NCBI RefSeq assembly: GCF_017161445.1
Contig: NZ_CP071060.1
Location: 992,001 to 1,056,000 of the forward strand
Direction of reading: 5' to 3'
DNA length: 64,000 nucleotides
Source of the DNA: Niveibacterium microcysteis
GTDB taxonomy: Bacteria; Pseudomonadota; Gammaproteobacteria; Burkholderiales; Rhodocyclaceae
Shown here: piece after piece, positions 48,334 to 58,472 of the stretch
How positions within the stretch are numbered: position 1 is the first letter of the stretch
Layout: every line of letters begins with the position of its first letter
Translations under genes and position numbers: made by a program
Notes under the pieces: generated by a model
Databases searched by the model: none
Told to the model about the DNA's origin: nothing
Seen by the model: the letters and a program-made list of their open reading frames with translations, nothing else

Positions 48334-48733
48334 CGCGGTGCTTCGCGATCAGGTAGATCGCAGGTTCGGCTTCGATATCGGCAAGCGACTGGATCAGCCG
48401 CGTCGCCCACTGGTTCTCGGTTTCGCTGTAGCCCGGGCGGGCGCCGTCCAGCGCCCTGGCGAGCAAGTGCGTAGCCGTGCTGTCGATGTTGATCTCGCCC
48501 CATTTGAGCAAGCCTTCGAGTTTGCTGCGGGCGGCGCCCTCCGGCAGCTTCGCGAGCCAGGCGGCGTAGTCGTCGGCCGGGCATTCGAGGATCGGCTTGA
48601 GGCAGTCGATCACGCCGATATGGTGCCCGATCGCGAGCGAGTAGTAGACCACCTGCTTCGCCTCGGCCGGCATGTCCTCCTTGCGGTCGAGGAACTTCTG
48701 GCCGAGCTGGTAGAAGATGACCTTGCCGCTCAC
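48326..48733 (-). CDS. hyfJ: formate hydrogenlyase maturation protein HycH/HyfJ
   Basis: A 135-residue protein that aligns by eye with E. coli Hyc[17 protein letters not shown] block (here [20 protein letters not shown]), a central KYGEI-like KWGEINID, and the C-terminal PAIYLIAK. Required for conversion of the large-subunit precursor in the Hyc system. It overlaps hyfI by 4 bp and hycI by 8 bp. Confidence 0.93.
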   Translation of the reverse strand: MSGKVIFYQLGQKFLDRKEDMPAEAKQVVYYSLAIGHHIGVIDCLKPILECPADDYAAWLAKLPEGAARSKLEGLLKWGEINIDSTATHLLARALDGARPGYSETENQWATRLIQSLADIEAEPAIYLIAKHRDA

Positions 48734-49527
48734 GCGGTCGCTCCGCCGATTCCGAGGCAGGTGCTTTGCAGATGGGCAAAGATCTCCGACAGACGCGGGT
48801 CGTCTTTCTCCGCGAGGTGTTCACGCGCACGGGCGACGAACCCTTCCGGCGTCGGCGCAGCGACCATCAGGCCCATGAAGTCATCCGCGATGCGTCCGCC
48901 GTGCAGGTAGCCCGCCATGCGGCGCGCCTCGCGTTCGATCAGCACCCGCAGATCCAGCGGTACGTCCGGGTGCCGCACCTGCGCGACTTCGCCCTCGGCT
49001 TCCTGATGGTGGCTGCCCTTGAGCTTCTGGTTGAGCAGCCCGAGCGCGACCGCGAAGCCGTAGATCGTCGCAGCCGGGGTCGGCGGGCAGCCGGGGATGA
49101 ACACGTCGACCGGGACGATCTGGTCAGTGCCGCCCCAGACGCAGTACAGGTCGTGGAAGATGCCGCCGCTGCAGCCGCAGGCGCCGTAGGAGACGACGAT
49201 CTTCGGATCGGGCGCGGCGCGGTAGGCGCGGATCGCTGGCATCCGCATCGAGCGGGTGACTGCGCCGGTGAACAGCAGGATGTCGGCATGGCGCGGCGAG
49301 GCGACGACCTTGATGCCGAAGCGCTCAGCATCGAAGACCGGCGTGATCGCCGAGAAGATCTCGATCTCGCAGCCGTTGCAACCGCCGCAGTCGACGCGAT
49401 AGACGTAGGCGGAACGCTTGATGTCGCCGAGCAGCGTCTGCTTCAACTGCGCGATGTGCTCGCTCTCGCTGATCGGAGTCGGCATGCCCTGCGCGTTGCG
49501 GGGCGCGAATTCGATGGGCTTGTTCAT
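48730..49527 (-). CDS. hyfI: hydrogenase-4 small subunit (NuoB-like)
   Basis: A 265-residue subunit carrying the proximal [4Fe-4S] cluster: [13 protein letters not shown] (C47, C50, C53), [13 protein letters not shown] and FIPGCPPTP. It passes electrons between HyfH-type ferredoxin and the NiFe large subunit in the peripheral arm. It is one base downstream of hyfH. Confidence 0.94.
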   Translation of the reverse strand: MNKPIEFAPRNAQGMPTPISESEHIAQLKQTLLGDIKRSAYVYRVDCGGCNGCEIEIFSAITPVFDAERFGIKVVASPRHADILLFTGAVTRSMRMPAIRAYRAAPDPKIVVSYGACGCSGGIFHDLYCVWGGTDQIVPVDVFIPGCPPTPAATIYGFAVALGLLNQKLKGSHHQEAEGEVAQVRHPDVPLDLRVLIEREARRMAGYLHGGRIADDFMGLMVAAPTPEGFVARAREHLAEKDDPRLSEIFAHLQSTCLGIGGATA

Positions 49528-49528
49528 C

Positions 49529-50065
49529 TCAGCCTCGCTTCACGAAGGTTTCCGGCTCGACGCTGCACAGCGCCTGTTTGCGCTTGCAGTCGGGGCAGGT
49601 CTCGAACTGCGGGCGCATCGCTTCGGCTTCGGCCTCGGAGAGCCCGCTGTGCACCATCAGCGCCATCGTGAACTCGATCTCCTTGCTCGGCGCGAAGGGC
49701 GTGTCGCAGGCGACGCAGCGGGTCAGCGAAAACGTTGCCCGTTGCATCAGGTCTTCCTTGCGGCCCACCGCCAGCTCGAAGTCGGGCGACAGCGCGATCG
49801 CGCGGGTCGGGCAGACTTCCTCGCAGCGGCCGCAGAAGATGCAGCGCCCCAGGTTGAGCTGCCAGGTGCGCTCGCCGCGCTCGGTGTTGGTGTGCATCGT
49901 CAGCGCATTGGGCGGGCAGGCCACCACGCAGGCCGCGCAGGCGATGCACTGCTCGGCGGTGAACTCGGGCTTTCCGCGAAAGCCCGGACTGACCGGCATC
50001 GGTGCGAACGGGTACTTTTCAGTCGCCTCGCCCGCCTTGCGGATGATTTTGAGCAGCTTGAACAT
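49529..50065 (-). CDS. hyfH: hydrogenase-4 ferredoxin-like subunit (NuoI-like)
   Basis: A 178-residue iron-sulfur protein with two [4Fe-4S] motifs (C40-C43-C46-C50 and C75-C78-C81-C85). Two further CxxC pairs (C117/C120 and C157/C160) may bind metal, as in the HycF C-terminus. It links the small subunits electrically in the FHL peripheral arm. Confidence 0.93.
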   Translation of the reverse strand: MFKLLKIIRKAGEATEKYPFAPMPVSPGFRGKPEFTAEQCIACAACVVACPPNALTMHTNTERGERTWQLNLGRCIFCGRCEEVCPTRAIALSPDFELAVGRKEDLMQRATFSLTRCVACDTPFAPSKEIEFTMALMVHSGLSEAEAEAMRPQFETCPDCKRKQALCSVEPETFVKRG

Positions 50066-50076
50066 CCATCAGCCCC

Positions 50077-51789
50077 TTACTTGAGCGGCGAGTTCTTGCG
50101 TTCGCGACCGTAGCGCTCGATTTCCTTGTACGGCACGGTCGTGGATTTGCCCTTGTTCACATCGACCAGCGTGACGCGGTCGGTGCAGGAGTAACAGGGG
50201 TCGATGCTGGCGACGATCAGCGGCGCGTCGGACACGGTGTTCCCGCGCAGCATGTAGCGCAGCGGCGGCCAGTTCGCGTAGGTCGGCGCGCGGCAGCGCC
50301 AGCGGAACAACTTCTGGTTGTCGCCGATCATGCTCCAGTGGATGTCCTCGCCGCGCGGCGCCTCGGCGTAGCCGAGCGCGAAGCGGTGCGGCTGGTAGCT
50401 GAACCCTTCGTTGAGGATCGGCCCTTCCGGCATGTTGGCCAGCGCGTGTTCGATGATCACCAGCGAGTCGTAGAACTCCTTCACGCGGATCAGCACGCGC
50501 GAGAGCACGTCGCAGCCGTCGAGCACATGCAGGCCGAAGGGCAGGTCGGGGTAAGCGGCGTAGGGGTGATCGATGCGGATGTCGCGCGCGTAGCCGCTGG
50601 CGCGCACCACCGGGCCGACCGGGCTGAAGTCGCGCGCCACCTTCGGGTCGAGCCGGCCGACGCCCTGCGTACGCTGGGTCAGGTTGGGCGTGGCCATCAG
50701 CATGTCGACCAGCGGCGTGATCTCGCTGCGCAACTCGGCGATCAGCTTCAGCGTCTTGTTGCGCTCGTCCTTGTGGATGTCGCGCCGCACGCCGCCGATC
50801 AGGTTCATGCCGTAGGTCTTGCGCGCACCGGTGAGCAACTCGGCCATCGTCATGGCCTTCTCGCGTACACGGAAGAACTGCATGAAGCCGGTGTCGAAGC
50901 CGACGAAGTGGCTCGCGAGACCAACGTTCAGCAGGTGGCTGTGCAGGCGTTCGACTTCGAGGAAGATGCTGCGGATCGCCTTGGCGCGGGCCGGCACCTC
51001 GATGCCCAGCGCGTTCTCCACCGAGCTGGCGTAGGCCACGCTGTGCGTGAAACCGCAGATACCGCAGACGCGGTCGGCGAGGAAGGTCACCTCGTCGTAG
51101 CCCATGCGGGTTTCGGCGACCTTCTCCATGCCGCGATGCACGTAGAACATGCGGTAGTCGGCGTCGACGATGTCCTCACCGTCGACGAAGAGGCGGAAGT
51201 GGCCCGGCTCGTCCGAGGTGATGTGCAGCGGGCCCAGCGGCACCACGCGGCTCTCGCCGCCATCATTGACGAACTCGTAGGTCTCGGTGTCGGAGGTCGG
51301 CGCCGGACGCTGGTTGTAGCCCATCGTGTCCTTGCGCAGCGGGTGCAGGTCTTCGGGCCAGTCGTCCGGCAGCACCAGGCGGCGCTGGTCGGGCAGGCCG
51401 ACCGGGCGCAGGCCGTACATGTCGCGCACTTCGCGTTCGCCCCACACGGCGGCCGGCACTTTGGGCGTCACCGAGGGGAACTCCTGCTCCACCGGGTCCA
51501 CCAGTACGCGTACCACCACCCAGCACTTCACGCCCTGTTCCATCGACAGCACGTAATAGACCGCAAAGTTGCCGTTCAGCGTGCGCTCGTCGTTGCCGAA
51601 CAGCACCGACAGCCAACCGCCCTGGTCGTAGTACAGCCAGGCGACCACATCTGGCAGGGCGTCGGGCTTCACCGTGACGGTGACCTGGTCGGCGGTTTGC
51701 CATTCAACCTCCAGCATCGCGGCGGGGAACTTCTCCGCCAGCCCGGCGATGTAGTTGCGGCCCACGCGGGATTCTTCTGCTACGGACAT
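50077..51789 (-). CDS. hyfG: hydrogenase-4 large subunit (NiFe)
   Basis: A 570-residue fusion of a NuoC-like N-terminal domain (about 1-180) and the NuoD-like NiFe large subunit, matching HycE/HyfG in length. The nickel ligands are in RVCGICGFTHS (C242, C245) and DPCYSCTDR (C532, C535), and a C-terminal extension of about 32 residues follows, the expected substrate of HycI. The ATG at 51789 follows AAAGGAGACCCAGAGC; the open frame continues upstream to 53055 but that part is antisense-like noise over hyfF. Evolves or oxidises H2. Confidence 0.96.
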   Translation of the reverse strand: MSVAEESRVGRNYIAGLAEKFPAAMLEVEWQTADQVTVTVKPDALPDVVAWLYYDQGGWLSVLFGNDERTLNGNFAVYYVLSMEQGVKCWVVVRVLVDPVEQEFPSVTPKVPAAVWGEREVRDMYGLRPVGLPDQRRLVLPDDWPEDLHPLRKDTMGYNQRPAPTSDTETYEFVNDGGESRVVPLGPLHITSDEPGHFRLFVDGEDIVDADYRMFYVHRGMEKVAETRMGYDEVTFLADRVCGICGFTHSVAYASSVENALGIEVPARAKAIRSIFLEVERLHSHLLNVGLASHFVGFDTGFMQFFRVREKAMTMAELLTGARKTYGMNLIGGVRRDIHKDERNKTLKLIAELRSEITPLVDMLMATPNLTQRTQGVGRLDPKVARDFSPVGPVVRASGYARDIRIDHPYAAYPDLPFGLHVLDGCDVLSRVLIRVKEFYDSLVIIEHALANMPEGPILNEGFSYQPHRFALGYAEAPRGEDIHWSMIGDNQKLFRWRCRAPTYANWPPLRYMLRGNTVSDAPLIVASIDPCYSCTDRVTLVDVNKGKSTTVPYKEIERYGRERKNSPLK

Positions 51790-51818
51790 GCTCTGGGTCT
51801 CCTTTCCCGGGGCGCTTC

Positions 51819-53390
51819 TTATTGGGCCGCTGGCGCAGCGTCGGGCGACGGCGTGGCCGCCGCGTCGGGTGCCTGCACTTGTGCCATCTGCGGCTGGCTG
51901 CCTGTCTGAACCTGTGCGGCGGCACGGGCCAGCAACTGGCTGACCGGCGCCGGAGCACGAATCCCCATCACCAGCATCGCGACCAGCAGCACGCCCATCG
52001 GCAGCAGCGTCAGCGCGCCGGTGTCGCCACGCGGAATGCCTTCCGGCGCGGCCCCGAATACGGTGGCGGCGAGCATGCGCACCAGGCCCGCCAGCACGAT
52101 GGTCAGCAGCAGCAGACACAAACCGATCAGCCACGGGTGGCCGGCTGCGAGGCCGGCGGTGACGACCATGAACTCGCTGATGAAGATGTTGAAGGGCGGC
52201 ACGCCGCCCAGCGCGAGCGCGCCGGCGATGAACAGCGCGCCGGTGACCGGCGCTACCTTCAGCACACCCTTCACCGAATCCATCGACGGCGTGCCGTACT
52301 TGATCAGGATGTTGCCGGAGCCGCAGAACATCAGCGCCTTCACGAGGCTGTGGTTGATCGTGTGCAGCAGCCCGGCGAGGATGCCCAGCGGGCCGCCGAG
52401 GCCGAACGCGAAGGCGATCAGGCCCATGTTCTCGACGCTGGAATAAGCAAGCAGACGCTTGATGTCGCGCTGCACGACGATGAAGAACGCGGCGACGCCC
52501 ACTGACAGCAGGCCGAAGATCAGCAGCAGCGTCTGCGGGAATGCGGGGCCGACGGCTTTTGCGGCGACCATGCCGAAGCGCAGCACGATCAGCATTGCGC
52601 AGTTGAGCAGCACGGCGGAGAGCAGGGCGCTGATCGGGCTGGGCGCTTCGGAGTGCGCGTCGGGCAGCCAGGCGTGCATCGGGAACAGGCCGGCCTTGGT
52701 GCCGAAGCCGATCAGCACGAACACGAAGGCCAGCTTCACCAGCGTCGGGTCCAGCAGCTGCGCTTGCGCGAGCAGCGCCGTCCAGCTGGAGGCATCGCCC
52801 ACGACCGGCAGCACCGCGACGCCGTTGGAGTACACCAGCACCACGCCGTACAGGCCGAAGGCTACGCCGACGGTGCAGATGATCACGTACTTCCAGGCCG
52901 CCTCGAGCGAGGAGCGTTTGCCGTAGAAGCCGACCAGGAAGGCCGAACCCAGCGTCGTCGCCTCGACCGCCACCCACATCATGATCACGTTGTTGGCGGT
53001 CACCGCCAGCAGCATCGTGAACACGAACAGGTTGAAGATGCCGTAGAAGTTGCACAGGCGGCCGACGTCGATGGCGCCATGCGCCAGCTCGTAGTTCATG
53101 TAACCGATCGCGTAGAGGCCGATCAGGAACCCCACCACGCCGATCAGGCCGAGGAAGACAGCGCCGAGGCTATCCACCTGCATCCAGCCGTGCAGCGCGG
53201 TGATCTGGTCGACCAGCAGCAACTCGCCGGCGAGCCTGAGCGTGCCGAGCAGCAGCACCGTCATGCTCGCAGCGTGGATCAGCGTGACCAGCGGCTTCGC
53301 GGCGGCGCCGGCCCAGCGCGATGCGAACGCGAGGGCCGAGGCGACCAGCGGGACCAGCAGCAGGGCGGGGAGCAGTTCCATCGAAGTCAT
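51819..53390 (-). CDS. hyfF: hydrogenase-4 antiporter-like subunit F
   Basis: A 523-residue membrane subunit of the NuoL/M/N-MrpA/D family with about 14 helices and the conserved TM Lys/Glu region ([24 protein letters not shown]). Expected to translocate H+ or Na+ with H2 evolution. The C-terminus ends in an unusual tail of about 35 residues rich in Ala, Gln and Pro, which I do not expect from E. coli HyfF. Only 4 bp separate it from hyfE. Confidence 0.93.
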   Translation of the reverse strand: MTSMELLPALLLVPLVASALAFASRWAGAAAKPLVTLIHAASMTVLLLGTLRLAGELLLVDQITALHGWMQVDSLGAVFLGLIGVVGFLIGLYAIGYMNYELAHGAIDVGRLCNFYGIFNLFVFTMLLAVTANNVIMMWVAVEATTLGSAFLVGFYGKRSSLEAAWKYVIICTVGVAFGLYGVVLVYSNGVAVLPVVGDASSWTALLAQAQLLDPTLVKLAFVFVLIGFGTKAGLFPMHAWLPDAHSEAPSPISALLSAVLLNCAMLIVLRFGMVAAKAVGPAFPQTLLLIFGLLSVGVAAFFIVVQRDIKRLLAYSSVENMGLIAFAFGLGGPLGILAGLLHTINHSLVKALMFCGSGNILIKYGTPSMDSVKGVLKVAPVTGALFIAGALALGGVPPFNIFISEFMVVTAGLAAGHPWLIGLCLLLLTIVLAGLVRMLAATVFGAAPEGIPRGDTGALTLLPMGVLLVAMLVMGIRAPAPVSQLLARAAAQVQTGSQPQMAQVQAPDAAATPSPDAAPAAQ

Positions 53391-53394
53391 GTCG

Positions 53395-54045
53395 TCAGCC
53401 CTTCAAGGCCGTGAGTTGTCGCACGTCGAGCGTGTTCATCGAGCGCTGGATGCGGCGCACCAGCACCACCATGATCAGCACCGCGAAAACCGCGTCGGTC
53501 GCAATGCCGATCTCGACCAGTTCGGGCGCACGCCAGGCCAGCAGCGCAAGCGTCAGGTGCGAGCCGTTTTCCATCAGGCAGAAGCCGAACACCTGCTTGA
53601 GGAGATTGCGCTGGCTGACGATGCATACCAGGCCGAGCAGGAAGTGGCCGAGCGACACGCCCAGCGCCGGCTTGAGCGGGTCCACCACCGCGAGATGTAC
53701 CGATGAGACCGCGTAGCACGACAGCCCGACGATCAGGGCCGCCACGACGATCAGCACGGCCGGGCTCAGCACGCCGGGCAGGTCTTCCTTCTCCGGCAGC
53801 GTGGCGAGCGTTCGCAGCATGATCCATGGCACCAGCACGACCTTGGTCACGAAGGCGGAGAGGCCCCACCAGTACAGCTCGTGTGCGCCGTGGGTGTAGG
53901 CCAGGGTCAGGAAGATCAGCACCAGCACGAGCGATTGCGCGGCATAGAGGCGGGCTGCGCGGGTCGCGTTGCCGGCCATCGTCACCAGCAGTGAAGTGAC
54001 GATTAGCAGCCCGGCCAGCGCGTTGACGATCAATGGTCCGTTCAT
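53395..54045 (-). CDS. hyfE: hydrogenase-4 membrane subunit E
   Basis: A 216-residue membrane protein, the same length as E. coli HyfE, with NuoK-like helices and the conserved blocks [57 protein letters not shown] and a C-terminal [11 protein letters not shown]. It is specific to the hydrogenase-4 (FHL-2) type and absent from the simpler FHL-1. Confidence 0.95.
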   Translation of the reverse strand: MNGPLIVNALAGLLIVTSLLVTMAGNATRAARLYAAQSLVLVLIFLTLAYTHGAHELYWWGLSAFVTKVVLVPWIMLRTLATLPEKEDLPGVLSPAVLIVVAALIVGLSCYAVSSVHLAVVDPLKPALGVSLGHFLLGLVCIVSQRNLLKQVFGFCLMENGSHLTLALLAWRAPELVEIGIATDAVFAVLIMVVLVRRIQRSMNTLDVRQLTALKG

Positions 54046-54054
54046 GGGAACTCC

Positions 54055-55494
54055 TTAACCAAGCCAGCTCGCGGCGATGAAGCTCGACGCCACGCACATC
54101 ACGATCAGCGTCACCAGCACGAAGCGGATCGCCAGCGGTACCGGCTGCGCCGTGGCCACCGCTTCGGACGCTTCGCCCGGCGTCGTGTCGCCGAACCAGC
54201 GCAGGAACCATGCGAAGCTCGCGACCGATTCGATCAGCGCGATCACCACCAGCGGCAACAGCAGCAGGTGGGCGGCGGAGAGCTGGAAGCCCGCGGTGAA
54301 GATCGGGAACTTGCTGAAGAAGCCGTTGAAGGGCGGCACGCCGGTGATCGATAGCGCGGCGACGCAGAAGCTGATGCCCAGCAGCGGCATGTGCTTGAGC
54401 AGACCACGCAGCGACGGCAGCATGCGGGTGCCGCAGCTGTAGCTCAGCGCACCGGCAACGAGGAAGAACAGGCTCTTCGCGAAGGCGTGGTTGAAGATGT
54501 GCGCCACGGCGCCCTTGAAGGCGAGTTCGGAGCCGAACACCGACAGCGACAGCGCCATGAAGATCAGCGACAGCTGCGAGATCGTCGAATACGCGAGCAG
54601 GCGTTTCATGTCGCGCTGCGGCAGGTACATCGCGAAGCCGTAGACCATGGTCACGACCGCCATCGTTACGCCGACCCAGCCGATCACTTCCGGCACCGCG
54701 CCAGCCGAGTACAGCGCACGAGCGAACAGGTAGACGCCCACCTTCACCATCGAGGCCGCGTGCAGGTAGGCCGACACTGGTGTCGGCGCCTCCATCGCAT
54801 CCGGCAGCCAGGCGTGCAGCGGCAGTTGTGCCGACTTGCCCCAGGCCGCGACCAGGATGCCGAGGAACACCGCGATCTTGGCGCCGTCGTTCAGCTGCGC
54901 GAGGCCGGTGAGCGCGAAGGAGCCGGTGTCGACGAACAGCCATGCGGCCGCGAAGTAGAGGCCGATTGCGGCGATGTGCGTGATGATCAGCGCCTTGATT
55001 GCCGACTTCAGTGCCTTCGGCTTCTCGTAGTAGCCGATCAGCCCCCAGGAGCAGGCGCCGGTGATTTCGAAGAACACCAGCTGGCCGACCAGCGTGGAGG
55101 AGAGCACCAGGCCCGCCATCGCGCCGATGAACAGCAGCAGGAAGGCGTAGTAACGCGGGCGACCGTCATGCGGGTGCTCGCGATTGCCGTCGGTGAGGTA
55201 GGCGGTGGAGTAGGCGACCACCAGGAAGCCCAGCACGACGACCGCAACGCAGACCAACACGCTGAGGCGGTCGATCGTCAGGCCCATCAGGGAGGCCTGA
55301 CCGAAGGACAGCAGATCGACTTCGCGTGCGAGCTTGCCGGCCTGGTCGAAGCCGATCGCGAGTGCAACAACCGCCGTCGCAGCGAGTGCCGAGAAAGCAG
55401 TAGCCACCCATTTGGCGAAACGCTGCGGACTCAGCGCGGTGATGATCGCGCCGAGGAAGGGCAACAGAATGATCGTGAGCGCAAGGTTCTCCAT
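54055..55494 (-). CDS. hyfD: hydrogenase-4 antiporter-like subunit D
   Basis: A 479-residue polytopic membrane protein (same length as E. coli HyfD) of the NuoL/M/N family, with LPLHAWLPDAMEAPTPVSAYLHAASMVKVGVY and the KRLLAYSTISQLS segment. The ATG at 55494 starts the family N-terminus MENLALTIILLP; a longer frame from 55545 would overlap hyfC. Part of the membrane arm and probably ion-translocating. Confidence 0.95.
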   Translation of the reverse strand: MENLALTIILLPFLGAIITALSPQRFAKWVATAFSALAATAVVALAIGFDQAGKLAREVDLLSFGQASLMGLTIDRLSVLVCVAVVVLGFLVVAYSTAYLTDGNREHPHDGRPRYYAFLLLFIGAMAGLVLSSTLVGQLVFFEITGACSWGLIGYYEKPKALKSAIKALIITHIAAIGLYFAAAWLFVDTGSFALTGLAQLNDGAKIAVFLGILVAAWGKSAQLPLHAWLPDAMEAPTPVSAYLHAASMVKVGVYLFARALYSAGAVPEVIGWVGVTMAVVTMVYGFAMYLPQRDMKRLLAYSTISQLSLIFMALSLSVFGSELAFKGAVAHIFNHAFAKSLFFLVAGALSYSCGTRMLPSLRGLLKHMPLLGISFCVAALSITGVPPFNGFFSKFPIFTAGFQLSAAHLLLLPLVVIALIESVASFAWFLRWFGDTTPGEASEAVATAQPVPLAIRFVLVTLIVMCVASSFIAASWLG

Positions 55495-55502
55495 GATCCG
55501 TT

Positions 55503-56441
55503 TCAGAGCCCAGTGAGGTAGAAGACAAAGGCCAGCACCGCGCACCCGAAGCCGATCCAGGTCACGCGCGAGGTCATCAGGAAGCGGCCGCGCGCCATGC
55601 TGTTCTCGATCAGGCCGGCGAGCACGAAGATCGTCAGCAGCTTCAGCGGCAGTGCGACGACAGCGAGCGCGATGTCGCCGGCGGTGAAGCTGTCCAGGTT
55701 GCCGAAGGGTAGGAACACGCCGAGCAGGAACTGCGCGAGCACGATCTTCTTCAGACCCAGGCCCAGCTTCAGCACTGCGAGCGAGGCGCCGGAATATTCG
55801 GTCAGCGGGCCTTCCTGCAACTCCTGTTCCGCCTCGGCCATGTCGAAGGGCAGCTTGCCCATCTCGATGAACACGGTGAAGGCGAAAGCGACCATCGCCA
55901 GCAGGATCGCCATTGGCGCTTGCAGGTAGCCGCCGGAGATGGCCGCGCTCATGCTGCCGAGGTTGGTGCTGCCTTCGACCAGCGCGACGACGACCAGCGA
56001 GAGGATCATGGTCGGCTCGACCAGCACGCCCATCGTCACCTCACGGCTCGCACCGATGCCGGCAAACGAGCTGCCGGAGTCGAGGCCGGAGAGTGCGAAG
56101 AAGAAGCGGGCGAGCGCGAAGACGTAGGCGAAGGTGATCAGGTCTGCCGCGGCGCCGACTGGCGAGTGGCGGGTGAACACCGGCAGAGCCATCGCCAGCA
56201 GCAGCATCGCGCCGAGGATCACATACGGCGTCGCCTGGAATACGAAACCGGCGGAGGCTGGGGCGACATCCTGGCGCTTGAGCAGCTTCACGATGTCACG
56301 ATAGTCCTGCAGCACGCCGGGGCCGCGCCGGGAATGCATGCGGGCGCGGATCATCCGCGAAATGCCGGTCATCAGCGGTGCGATGGCCAGCAGCACCAGC
56401 GCTTGCAGGACGGCGAGGCAGAGCAACTCGAAACTGGGCAT
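55503..56441 (-). CDS. hyfC: hydrogenase-4 membrane anchor subunit C (NuoH-like)
   Basis: A 312-residue membrane subunit of the NuoH/HycD family (MHSRRGPGVLQDYRDIVKLLKRQDV, FIEMGKLPFDMAEAEQELQEGPLTEYSG). It anchors the hydrogenase arm to the membrane arm and forms the connection near the putative quinone-like/ion channel site. 8 bp lie between it and hyfD. Confidence 0.95.
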   Translation of the reverse strand: MPSFELLCLAVLQALVLLAIAPLMTGISRMIRARMHSRRGPGVLQDYRDIVKLLKRQDVAPASAGFVFQATPYVILGAMLLLAMALPVFTRHSPVGAAADLITFAYVFALARFFFALSGLDSGSSFAGIGASREVTMGVLVEPTMILSLVVVALVEGSTNLGSMSAAISGGYLQAPMAILLAMVAFAFTVFIEMGKLPFDMAEAEQELQEGPLTEYSGASLAVLKLGLGLKKIVLAQFLLGVFLPFGNLDSFTAGDIALAVVALPLKLLTIFVLAGLIENSMARGRFLMTSRVTWIGFGCAVLAFVFYLTGL

Positions 56442-56450
56442 GGCGGGCTC

Positions 56451-58472
56451 CTAGACCGCAACCAGAAGAAGGACGACCAGCGTGACGACCACATAGAGGC
56501 AGTACACCCGGAAGTCGCCATGCTGCAGATGCTGGATCTTGCGGCCCGACCACTGCACGCCATCGACCACCCGCTGCACGACCTTGGCGTCCCACAGCGG
56601 TTCGATCCGCGTCGTCGCGTCGATGCACCACTGCACTGCGCGCCGCGATGCGGCACCGGGGTCCAGCGTGTCGCGCACTCGGTACAGCGGCGCGAACATA
56701 TGACCCAGCGGTTGAGCGGCGAAGCCGGCAGCGGAGGGCACCATCACCTGTTCCTGCGCATAGCCGCAGGCCCAGGCGTCGCCGCCGTGGCGGCGGCCGA
56801 GGCGTGCGCCGCGCAGGCCGGCAACCAGCAGCATCGGCAGCATCGGCAGCGCGAGCAGCAACACGGTGACCAGCGGGATCGACAGATGCGCCTGCCCCGG
56901 GTCACCCGGGAACAAGGTCTGGCCGATCGCTACCGGCGCGGCGGCGGAGTGGGTCAGCGAGGCGGCAACCGTGGCCATCACCGGGCTCACCCAAGCGGCG
57001 CCGATGCCGCAGAGCACGATCAGCCCTGCCAGCAAGAGCATCGCGATCACCATCGGCAGGGGCGCTTCCTGCGCATGCTCCGCATGGGCGCTGCGCGGCA
57101 GGCCGGAGAAGCTCAGACCGTAGGCCTTGACGAAGCAGGCCGCGGCAAGCGCGCCGGTCAGCGCCAGCATGACCATGCCGACCGGTCCGGCGAGGCGGGC
57201 GAAGATGTCGCTGGAGCTGCCCATCGAGAACAACGCCTGATAGGTGAACCACTCGCTGACGAAGCCGTTGAGCGGCGGCAGCGCACAGATCGCCATCGCG
57301 CCGATCAGGAAGGCGCCGGCCGTCCAGGGCATGCGGGTCGCGAGCCCACCGAGCTGGTCCATGTCCTTGGTATGTGTGCGGTAAAGGATGGACCCGGCAC
57401 CGAGGAACAGCAGGCCCTTGAAGGCGGCGTGGTTGAGCAGGTGGTAGAACGCAGCGAGCAGGCCGATCGCGGCGAGCAGGGGCAGGTGGTTTGCGATACC
57501 AACCATGCCGGCGCCGACACCCATCAGGATGATGCCGACGTTCTCGACGGTCGAGTACGCGAGCAGGCGCTTGAGGTCTTTCTCGGCCAGCGCGTAGAGC
57601 ACGCCGAGGACTGCCGAGATCGCGCCCACGGCCAGCACGAGCAGGCCCCACCAGCTTGCGGTGGCGCCGAGCAGATCGATGCCGACCTTGATGATGCCGA
57701 ATACGCCGATCTTCACCATCACGCCGGACATCAGCGCGGACGCGTGCGACGGCGCCGCCGGGTGGGCGCGTGGCAGCCAGCTGTGCAGCGGCACCATGCC
57801 GGCCTTGGCGCCGAAGCCGACGAAGGCCAGCAGGAACACCAGCGAGGCCATCGGCCCGGTCAGGTGCAGCGTGCGGAAGCTGTCGAAGTCCAGATTGCCG
57901 CTGTAGCTGTAGAGAATGAAGAAGGCCGCCATGATCAGCACCGACCCGGCGTGCGCGATCAGGAAATACAGGAAGCCCGCACTGACTGCCTCTTCATGCT
58001 GGTCGAAGATGACCAGGAAGTAGGAGGCGAGCGACATCATCTCGAAGAAGATGAGGAAGTAGAACGCGTTGTCGCTGACCACCAGCGCGACCATCGACGC
58101 GACGAACAGGTTCATGAAGAAGCCCATCGCCCAGGCGCCGCGCCCGGCGTACTCGCGCACATAGGCGGTGGCATACAGCGAGCACACCGCAACCAGCGCC
58201 GAGATTACGAACACCATCAACGCGGCAAGCGGATCGAGGCGAATCGCAAAGTGCGCGAAGGCGAAGGGGCCGTCAGCAAGGTAACGAAGGGTCGTACCAC
58301 TCAGCAGCACGGGCAGGCTGGCGGCGACGCCGACCAGGCCGCCAAGCAGGCCTGTGATGCCCGAGCAGAGGATTGCGAGCGATTCGCGTCGTGCCAGTAA
58401 AAGCGAACCGAGCGCGCCAGCAAGATAGAGCAGGACAGACAGCAGCAGGAGACCGAGAGGCGTGTTCATCAT
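56451..58472 (-). CDS. hyfB: hydrogenase-4 antiporter-like subunit B
   Basis: A 673-residue NuoL-like membrane subunit, as in E. coli HyfB (672), with PLHSWLPRAHPAAPSHASALMSGVMVKIGVFG, the KRLLAYSTVENVG segment and a C-terminal extension. The ATG at 58472 overlaps the hyfA stop (ATGA), with a second ATG at 58469. With HyfD and HyfF this gives three antiporter-like subunits, the mark of the FHL-2-type complex. Confidence 0.94.
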   Translation of the reverse strand: MMNTPLGLLLLSVLLYLAGALGSLLLARRESLAILCSGITGLLGGLVGVAASLPVLLSGTTLRYLADGPFAFAHFAIRLDPLAALMVFVISALVAVCSLYATAYVREYAGRGAWAMGFFMNLFVASMVALVVSDNAFYFLIFFEMMSLASYFLVIFDQHEEAVSAGFLYFLIAHAGSVLIMAAFFILYSYSGNLDFDSFRTLHLTGPMASLVFLLAFVGFGAKAGMVPLHSWLPRAHPAAPSHASALMSGVMVKIGVFGIIKVGIDLLGATASWWGLLVLAVGAISAVLGVLYALAEKDLKRLLAYSTVENVGIILMGVGAGMVGIANHLPLLAAIGLLAAFYHLLNHAAFKGLLFLGAGSILYRTHTKDMDQLGGLATRMPWTAGAFLIGAMAICALPPLNGFVSEWFTYQALFSMGSSSDIFARLAGPVGMVMLALTGALAAACFVKAYGLSFSGLPRSAHAEHAQEAPLPMVIAMLLLAGLIVLCGIGAAWVSPVMATVAASLTHSAAAPVAIGQTLFPGDPGQAHLSIPLVTVLLLALPMLPMLLVAGLRGARLGRRHGGDAWACGYAQEQVMVPSAAGFAAQPLGHMFAPLYRVRDTLDPGAASRRAVQWCIDATTRIEPLWDAKVVQRVVDGVQWSGRKIQHLQHGDFRVYCLYVVVTLVVLLLVAV

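Noticed and set aside
51790..53055. Extension of hyfG into a 992-residue protein
   Set aside because: The extra N-terminal 422 residues overlap hyfF in another frame; the strong ribosome binding site at 51789 and the HycE-like length fix the start there.
53387..54943. 518-residue frame overlapping hyfD and hyfE on the same strand
   Set aside because: Out of frame with both conserved subunits; Arg/Ala-rich and without a family.
55920..58400. 826-residue open frame antisense to hyfB/hyfC
   Set aside because: Low-complexity His/Arg/Gln-rich antisense frame over two conserved subunits.
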